A program made the position numbers and the translations under genes. From Nymphaea colorata (Eukaryota; Streptophyta; Magnoliopsida; Nymphaeales; Nymphaeaceae), in contig NC_045147.1 in NCBI RefSeq assembly GCF_008831285.2, forward strand, positions 12,279,427-12,343,426: DNA of 64,000 bases, read 5' to 3'. The notes beneath the pieces are model-generated. The model saw nothing but the letters and a program-made list of their open reading frames with translations. It was not told the DNA's origin and did no database searches. Below, piece after piece: positions 56,913 to 64,000 of the stretch. The number at the start of each line of letters is the position of its first letter. Positions within the stretch are counted from its first letter, which is position 1.

Positions 56913-58173
56913 AACTAGTGAAGGCAATGATCTGTGCTCGCGCGCTTTTCTCATTCGCAGGGGTGCCCGCACGCCGTCGGTCGTCTTGGCTTGGGGGGCT
57001 GCGTCGCGCCTGTAATTCATTCCCGGTGTTACCAACGACCAGGAGGCTTTCGTCCTACTTTCCCCTCAGCACGGCCTCAAGGGACCTGACGATGTGCGAA
57101 GCGCAGGAGGTAGAAAGCGGACGGCCTCTCTCTCTCACCCTAGATGTGTTGGGGGCACCTGTTCGCGTCGTCGCCTCCCCGGCACTTTCCGACTCTGAAT
57201 TCAGGTAGTTTCTTTGTGCATTCTCTCTTCGCCCCAATTCATGATTTCAAGTTGTGGGATGATTGGAATAGGTCACACGAAGCTGGTTTCACTCGAAAAA
57301 GGGAAAAAGGTAGTCCGTCTTATTAGGATGTAGGTTGGTTTTGAAAGCTGATGTTTATCTTCAAAAGTGGAATGAGTTGTGAACTTCTACGTGATTAGAT
57401 TCCTGAACACTCTGGCTTTTCTACATAAGTTTTTGGAGCGGGATTATACCTTTGTAGTTTGTTGATTTCGGGTAGTTGGTGTTTCAGAAAACCCATGCGT
57501 TTCTTTTGTCTATAATGTGGGTTTCAGGAAAGCTGTTGATTGCTTGGTATTCAAGAATTGGTTGAGGAACCTGCATGGGGAGAAGGGCATCTTAGCAACC
57601 GAAGCGTTCAGCTTAAGGGAAGTGCTGATTCAGGTTTCTCTTTCTCTATACCTTTTGTTCTTCGGTTCGTGATGTACTCATGTTTCCCTTTTCATGGTGT
57701 TGGTGCCGGTGCAAATCATGGTGCTTGTTTAACATTGGATGCGATTAATTAACAGGACTAGAGTAGTGCGGTGACTTCTGTCCGGATTCAGCAAATATAT
57801 CTCCTAAACCAACTATTGAATAGATTTCCCCACTCTGATTATATTGTTAAAGCAGCGATCTGATTCATTTGCTTGTGCATGACAGACTATACATGAAACT
57901 CTTTGCTTCTGACCTTTGCTAATATGAAAACTATGTAGGTTCCTTAAAAGTCATTGGGCTACTCTTATCGTTTGCCTTGTTCCTTTGGAAATCTGGCTCT
58001 TGCCTGGTGCTGTAAAGTTCTACATCACAAGATAGTGAAATTATGAGAATAATGAGATGAAGACTTTCGTAGAAATGAGGAATCATAAGTCTATCATTTA
58101 CAGAATTTGTATTTGTCTGCATGATTGAGTACGTGATGAAGAACAATGTCTTGAAATCAGGACACGCCGTCAA

Positions 58174-58215
<42 letters not shown>

Positions 58216-61200
58216 TTCCTTTTACATTCTAAGAAAGTGAGTAGTCGCTGGTGTGCAAGAGAACTATAATTTAAAATAAGGTCATTTAGCAATGTATCCT
58301 GAGAGGAGAAGAATAATATATGGTTTAATTGGTCTTGACCAGGAGTAACCACAGGTTGTCTTGATCTGCTCTTTTGCTGAATGTGAGCACCACAGAGACT
58401 GGAACTAGTAATTTGTTTTGTTTTGATTAAGTTATGTCCCACAGTTCAAGGATCTTGATGTCTTTCATTGTTTCAAATGAGTGATATTTGTCTCAATGCA
58501 TATCGTCGAACCCAGAAAAGTGTTTCTGTAGGCATTAGGCTTAGGAAGTTAATTTATTACCAGGAACAAGCCATGTTCTTAACTCAAATGTGAAAGGACT
58601 GTCCCAACGCCGATAACATTGCATGATAATTGTTGTATCCATGTGCACTTCACGGACTGATTTGTCATCCTTTAATCCTTGCTGCGAGTGTGTGTGGCTT
58701 ATGGCAGCTTTGAATAGATCATATAACAATTGCCTCTCTAAAAATATAGAAGTTATGTCACATGGGTGCGGGTATGGTACGGGTGTGGGTACAGCGGTAT
58801 GGGTTCAGACATGACAATTTTGAAAATTGTGGATACGCAGCTATGGCAAATTTTATGTTCTCAAAAATGATAAAATGAAAAAAAAAAAGCATTAATAGTC
58901 TTATAATCCAAAAAAATATTCAAAATTAAAAGAAAAATGAGAGGAAAATATAGAATCTTAGTGGAACGAAAATATAAAAGAAGGGAAAAATCAAATTAGA
59001 GAAAAAATTAAGTTTGAAAATATAATTTTAAATGTTTTAAAATGCAGCTGTACCCACATACCTGTACCTGTGTCACCATACCCATGTACCGACACGGGTA
59101 CCTGGGCAAATTAGACATACCCGTGTCACATAGTATAGAAGAAAGGAGTCTGTGCACCGATATCGGCCATAGAAGGTCCAAGCCATAACAAATGAGAAGC
59201 TATACAACTCAACTCCAGAAATTACCCTAATATAGCTGGCTCTTTGTGGTATTGGAATGTTTCCCAATTCATCAGGTGCATTAACGGTTATTGCCTAGAA
59301 GACTTGTATAGTTTGTTTACTGTTACGAGAATTGGAAGCAGCCACTCATGACTCCCTTGCAATTCTACATGTGGAAAATGGATTTTATTTGCAGTTTACG
59401 CTCATGTCAAGAAGCACAAACTTATGCTGCATCTGAGATTTTGTTTCTGCAATTCATGTAGTTGCTCTGAAGTCTTTCTAATGGCCGATAGGATAAGGGA
59501 ACTCATTGTGCCTAGATATAAAATGATAAAAGGTCTAATTTCATACTATCTTTTTATCTAATAATTTTTGCTTGAATGTATTGTGTACCTGAAATTGTTA
59601 GTATTGAACATGGTGTTTGTTATATGCTAATTCTGTGATGGTTGTTTTACTTATCCATTCCTTACCTGGCTCCCAGGGAGTAGATATGTTTGGCAGAAGT
59701 GTTGGTTTTCTGAAGTTCAAAGCTGAAATTATAGATAAGAAGACAGGAAAGATGGTAACAAATCTTCTCTTTCTTTCACTTTGTTGGAAGGGTTACATGT
59801 CAATTTTAAGTTGCTTAACTTCAGAAATGGCAATCAGCTCATTTTAATCTATGAAAATATTATTTACTGGTATTGATAAACACCAGTTCAATTTTATTTC
59901 CAGTAAGGTTATGATAAAGTACTTTGGAAATGAAAAGTCACGTATGCATAATTATGTTTAGATTCCTGGTATTGTTTTTGGGCGAGGACAAGCTGTGGCA
60001 GCATTGATCCTTTTGGAGTCTGAGGGCGAGCTATTTGTTGTTTTAACTGAGCAGGTAAAGTTTGCTGTTTGATTTTGAGATTTTTGTACCAGTTTTTTTT
60101 TTGGCTGCTTGACCTCCATGTCACATGGGTGTGGGTACGGTGATACAGGTTCGGGTATACACGGGGGACACGGGTACGTCAAATTTTTAAATTTTCAAAG
60201 ATGATAGAATGGAAAAAAAACATTAACAGTTCATAAGTGTAATCCCATAAAAAAATTTACAAACAAAACAATAAAAAGATGCAAAAAAAAAAATATATAA
60301 TGAACAAAAAATTCAAAGAATAAAATAATAAGCAATCAGCTGGTACAGAAAAGTGAGAAAACCAATCACGATCAGGTGATTACTCTTCATTTAAGCTTGC
60401 GCATAAGCTTGGCTGATGGGCAGCATCACTTTTTTTTTGGTTGATGAAGAAAATTGAAAGAAATAGCTGATAGATTCATCAAATTTTTAATCGAAAGTGG
60501 CAGCAACCAAACAAAAATGGCAGCCAGAGTAGCTGATAGAAATAAAATACAACCAAACAAAAGTGGCAGCAATAGACAGTCACATAAAATCAAACAAAGC
60601 ACGAAGAAGTATATAAATCTATAGATTTACCTTCAATCTTCACACAAAACATCCTCAAATCAAAAAAACGAAAAGCCCCAAATCAAGAAAATGGAACCCT
60701 AAGTTGTAATAGTGAAAAGCAAAAAAAAAAGCACTTACTTAGTTACTTGGCTGCTGCCGGTTTCCGCCATGCACCGCGGACGTGGCCGTCGGTCGCTGGG
60801 CATCATCGCTCTACTGTGTAACAATTCCGGTCGGGGTTGAGCTGCAGAGCTCAACCTTCGTAACATAAAAACGATGGTTTTTTTTATAGTTTGGATTTGT
60901 TTTACCCAGACCCGATCCAACCCGTACCCAACACTCTCGCGGTACCCGGTTCCGGGTACCAGCATACCGGAGCGGGTATGTGGGGCAATCTCACGTACCT
61001 GTGTCACATAGCTTGACCACATGAGTTTTGCATTGTCGTACCCGTGTCACATAGCTTGACCACATGAGTTTTGCATTGTTTATGGGAATCTAGTGATTGT
61101 TTCTCTTTTTTTTTTGTTACTTGTTTTTGAAGGCTAGAGTTCCTGTTGGGAGATTCATCTTAGAATTGCCAGCTGGGATGTTAGATGATGATAAAGGTGA

Positions 61201-62646
61201 TGTTATTGGTGCAGCAGTTCGTGAGGTGAATTCCCATTCTTTTGGAAACTGGATTTTGCATTATTAGACAAACTATCGCTGTTGGTGAGCATTAACTTGA
61301 AGTGTAACTAGATTTTCGGATCTTCAAAAGGATTATGCCTATGTTGTACATCTGTGTCATGTGGATTTAACAAAGACTTCTTAGTCACTCGTTAAACAGG
61401 AACAGAAATTAGTGGATGTTAATCATTTAATATTATTTTTGAAATGTTATTTGGTCTTAGCAAAATCGTCACTCTTTTCTTTAACCTGTAGCATGTGTGC
61501 TTGGAAACTTGTTGATAACTTACTACATAAAACAGTCCTCTTATTGTGTATATATGGTTGTCAAGGTGGTTTACTATTTGGTAGGTTGAAGAGGAAACTG
61601 GTATACATTTGAATCTGGATGAGTTGGTTAATCTCACTGCCCTTCTGGACCCATCAACAGGATGCAGAATGTTTCCTTCACCGGTATGCAGTTTTTTTGT
61701 TCATCAATTTTGGTTTATTTAAATTTGGTTGATAAATCTTTTTTCATCAGCTTCATTCAAAGATTTTTAAAGGTAAAATTGGCATGTGTGCATGTGTTGT
61801 TTGCCTCTCATCACTTTGAACACATCTGGAGACGTATAAAATACCTTCTATTATGACATGGGTACGCCAGTTTTGCCCACTTACTTGTGTCGGTACGTGG
61901 GTATGGCAACATGGGTATGGGTACGGCTGCATTTTAAAGCTTTTAAAATTATATTTTCAAACTTAATTTTTTCTCTAATTTTTGTTTTCCCTTCTTTTAT
62001 ATTTCCCTTCCAATAAGATTCTATGTTTTCCTCTCATTTTTCTTTAATTTTGAGATTTTTTGTAGATTATAAGACTATTAATGTTTTTAAATATAAAATT
62101 CGCATACTCGCGTACCCACAATTTTTAAAATTGCTGTATCTGAACCCGTACCGCCGTACCCGCACCCATGTGACATAGCTTCTATATTAGAAAATATTTC
62201 ATCTTTCACAGATGAGACAGTTTCATAGCTTGGGTGAAAATTAGTTTACTTTCTTGGGAGAAAATCATGTTAGAAAATCTACGTGAGTTTTATAAGAGAT
62301 AACCACTGTCAGGCCAGTCGTACATTTTCCTGCTTGAATTTCTAATTCTTTGAGTTCATTTATGCAATTCTCTTCGTTTGTTTCACAGGGTGGTTGTGAT
62401 GAGGAACTCATCCTCTTTCTATACCGAGGCCATGTGAAGAAGGAAGTTATTGAAGCACTGCAAGGCCAAGAAACGGGTCTGCGTGAGCGTGGTGAACTGA
62501 TCAAGGTGAGGGTTGTTCCATACAAAAAGCTCTGGCGTCTGACCGCTGATGCAAAAGTGCTAGCGTCCATTGCTTTGTATGAAATGGCTAAGAGGGAGGG
62601 ACTTCTACCTCCTCCTAAAAATGCACCTGATCTCTCTGCAATATAG
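56909..62646 (+). CDS. NUDX14: Nudix hydrolase, plastid ADP-sugar diphosphatase type (NUDX14-like), 7 exons, 340 aa
   Basis: Exons: 56909-57204, 57528-57633, 59677-59754, 59962-60054, 61133-61225, 61585-61683, 62389-62646, all with GT-AG introns; the joined frame is 1023 bp. Family role: hydrolysis of ADP-glucose and related ADP-sugars to AMP and sugar phosphate in plastids. Order of parts: Arg/Ser-rich N-terminus (about 1-60) fitting a transit peptide; [35 protein letters not shown]; a beta stretch with [17 protein letters not shown]; the Nudix box at 206-229 ([20 protein letters not shown] with ETGI); [20 protein letters not shown]; and a C-terminal [18 protein letters not shown] block. REVEEETG (221-228) keeps the metal-binding core. 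The first-half Glu is replaced and one residue is added, as I recall for this subfamily. No lesion. Introns 2, 4 and 6 carry related MITEs. Confidence 0.85.
58179..58216. repeat. (GT)n microsatellite in Nudix intron 2
   Basis: About 18 GT dinucleotides with one interruption (GTAT). Confidence 0.95.
58753..59133. mobile_element. hAT-like MITE, copy 1 (Nudix intron 2)
   Basis: 381 bp between perfect 8-bp duplications TATAGAAG (58745-58752 and 59134-59141). The ends are TTATGTCACATGGGTGCGGG and, read inward from the right, CTATGTGACACGGGTATG. GGGTACGG-like motifs repeat in the sub-terminal parts and the core is AT-rich. The 8-bp duplication fits hAT. There is no coding. Confidence 0.8.
60116..61011. 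mobile_element. hAT-like MITE, copy 2, longer member (Nudix intron 4)
   Basis: 896 bp flanked by CTTGACCT (60108-60115) and CTTGACCA (61012-61019). It has the same CCATGTCACATGGGTG / CTATGTGACACAGGTACG ends as copy 1, and the left part matches copy 1 in the same orientation. The extra middle has AT-rich sequence and a GC-rich stretch near 60770-60960. No recognised transposase. Confidence 0.72.
61001..61080. repeat. 42-bp tandem duplication across the MITE right end
   Basis: GTGTCACATAGCTTGACCAC plus ATGAGTTTTGCATTGT occurs at 61001 and again at 61043. The duplicated unit contains the MITE end, its target duplication and host DNA, so it arose after the insertion. Confidence 0.8.
61851..62178. 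mobile_element. hAT-like MITE, copy 3, inverted relative to copy 1 (Nudix intron 6)
   Basis: 328 bp with ends TTATGACATGGGTACG and, inward from the right, CTATGTCACATGGGTGCGGG. The flanks CTTCTA / CTTCTATA give an imperfect duplication. Its reverse complement follows copy 1 (58753-59133) through most of its length. Confidence 0.75.
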
Positions 62647-64000
62647 TTTGATTTATTCCTGTCTGTGCATGCATATATACATATACATGTGCATGTGCGT
62701 GTTTGCAGGCTCTTGCACGAATGACACCTATGCGGTGGTCCTTTCATTTGTGGCTATGCATGCTATCTCCAGCCTCCAGCATGATCAAGTTTTATGTAAA
62801 CATTTTATTACAGTAGTAAGAAAAATTGGCACGATACAAATGAAAAGGCCTGAAAAGTGCAGAAGACATAAAATATGAAGTTTAGATAACAAATTCTGAG
62901 TCAATTGCGAGATGGCTTATTCTCTAATTATTCATAATTTTGGAGTTTCGGAGACTGACACCTGAATTAAAATAACAAAAAAAGGAGATCATTCATATAT
63001 AATCACTACTTACATGTATCGACCTCCCTCTTTGGCATATAATTTGCTATACCATGGATTCAACGTCAAATCTCACTAATAGAAACACCTGAATGTTTTT
63101 TTCTGTCCACAAATCAATTATGTAGATGCAGTCTTTAGATTAAAAGGCCCGCCGGCTGCATTTTTTTTTTTTCAAATTTATGTGTCCTTGCACACTAAAA
63201 GCTATAGTTGTTGAACTCTTCACTAATCTTATCTAAATTAATAAAATGTTTGGTATTCTGATTTTTTGTCTTTTTGATATGAAATATACCTCTGGTTTTC
63301 TGAAAAAGGAAGTTGAAAATATGAGTTTCGATATTGCTGTAAAAATCAACCTGGATCAGCCAATTCAAATGTCATAAGTGGCTACTGGATTTCATTCACC
63401 AGTAGATACAAGGGTGTCAAGCTTCATACCCTCTCTCTCTCTCTTTCTATATATATATATTCTTCATGATTCAGCTGAATCTGCTGGTACCACAAGACCA
63501 ACTTAGCGGCTTTGATTCAACTTTTCATTTTTGCAATACTAGGTTCAATAAGGGGTTCAAACGCTTTTAGGTTGCGCAACTTTTTTTTCTGACTTCACAT
63601 GGGATGCGACCTTGCGTTTTCATCAATGTTTCATTATAAAGGTAATTTAATGCCTGTGGTAGGCAATTGTCTTAGGGGTCATGTGCACCCAATTTTTTAG
63701 GCCATGGACCTCAGGGATGGTGGTGTTTGGGAATTTCTATTAACTCTTTTTATTTTCTGTTTTCATTGTTATTTTATATGTGTGTTTACTTTTTATCTTT
63801 TTATAATAATCACCTCTCTTCATGTTGTCGTTCCTGAGAAAAGTGAGAAACTATTAAAATGGTTGGTTCAGTAAGCAGGACTTAATTAATTTTAAACCGC
63901 ATCATGAATCACGGACAAGGAATGTGATGGAACTCGCTCATTTTTTTAGTATAGACTGTTATATTCTCAATTCTTTCTTTAACACTTTTTTACACTGTGG
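62647..64000. other. 3' flank of the Nudix gene, no further gene
   Basis: Alternating CATATACATGTGCATGTGCG-like purine-pyrimidine sequence at about 62670-62705, AATAAA at 63240-63245 (a possible but distant poly(A) signal), and (CT)n followed by (TA)n near 63430-63460. No coding is seen to the window end. Confidence 0.5.

Noticed and set aside
62570-62878. 102-codon ORF after the Nudix stop
   Set aside because: It is the Nudix exon 7 read in another frame and continued into 3' flank; no family resemblance.
1-64000. CRISPR arrays, tRNA or rRNA genes, bacterial operons
   Set aside because: None seen. The repeats present are microsatellites, minisatellites, LTRs and MITEs of a plant genome.

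Overview
This is nuclear DNA of a flowering plant. It carries GT-AG introns, AT-rich intergenic DNA full of Ty1/copia elements and MITEs, a tandem family of CYP71-clan (CYP76-like) cytochrome P450 genes, and a seven-exon plastid-type Nudix hydrolase gene of the NUDX14 (ADP-sugar diphosphatase) family. I cannot name the species; nothing in the window settles it.

Layout. 1-43 is the start of a P450 (copy A, minus) cut by the window edge. 44-1620 is its 5' flank, paralogous to the flank of copy B at 17.9-18.8 kb. 1.65-2.9 kb is a decayed LINE, and 2.9-6.2 kb a chimeric copia relic (minus). 6.3-9.4 kb is a PIF/Harbinger-like element whose empty site survives beside copy C. 9.57-17.9 kb is P450 copy B (minus), a pseudogene split by a 5.4-kb copia element (copia-2). 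19.07-25.5 kb is copia-3. 26.9 kb holds an exon fragment of 4-hydroxyphenylpyruvate dioxygenase. 27.1-32.25 kb is copia-4 (minus). 32.7-35.0 kb is P450 copy C (507 aa, intact, minus) and 37.6-39.6 kb is P450 copy D (505 aa, intact, minus). 40.6-40.95 kb is a P450 C-terminal relic. 44.6-48.8 kb is P450 copy E (plus), with a 7-bp deletion just after the start codon. 52.0-54.2 kb is P450 copy F (499 aa, intact, plus). 56.9-62.65 kb is the Nudix gene, with three related MITEs in introns 2, 4 and 6.

How it fits together. The P450s form a birth-and-death cluster of two divergently oriented groups: A-D on minus, E-F on plus. All share one phase-0 intron just before the I-helix. Three look functional (C, D, F), two are disabled (B, E), one is a relic and one is cut by the edge. 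Pairwise comparison of the tandem units (A/B flanks, B/C flanks, E/F) shows mobile-element insertions as filled and empty sites, so the relative history can be read from this window alone. The Nudix gene is single-copy here and has no obvious metabolic link to the P450s. No CRISPR, rRNA or tRNA gene was recognised.
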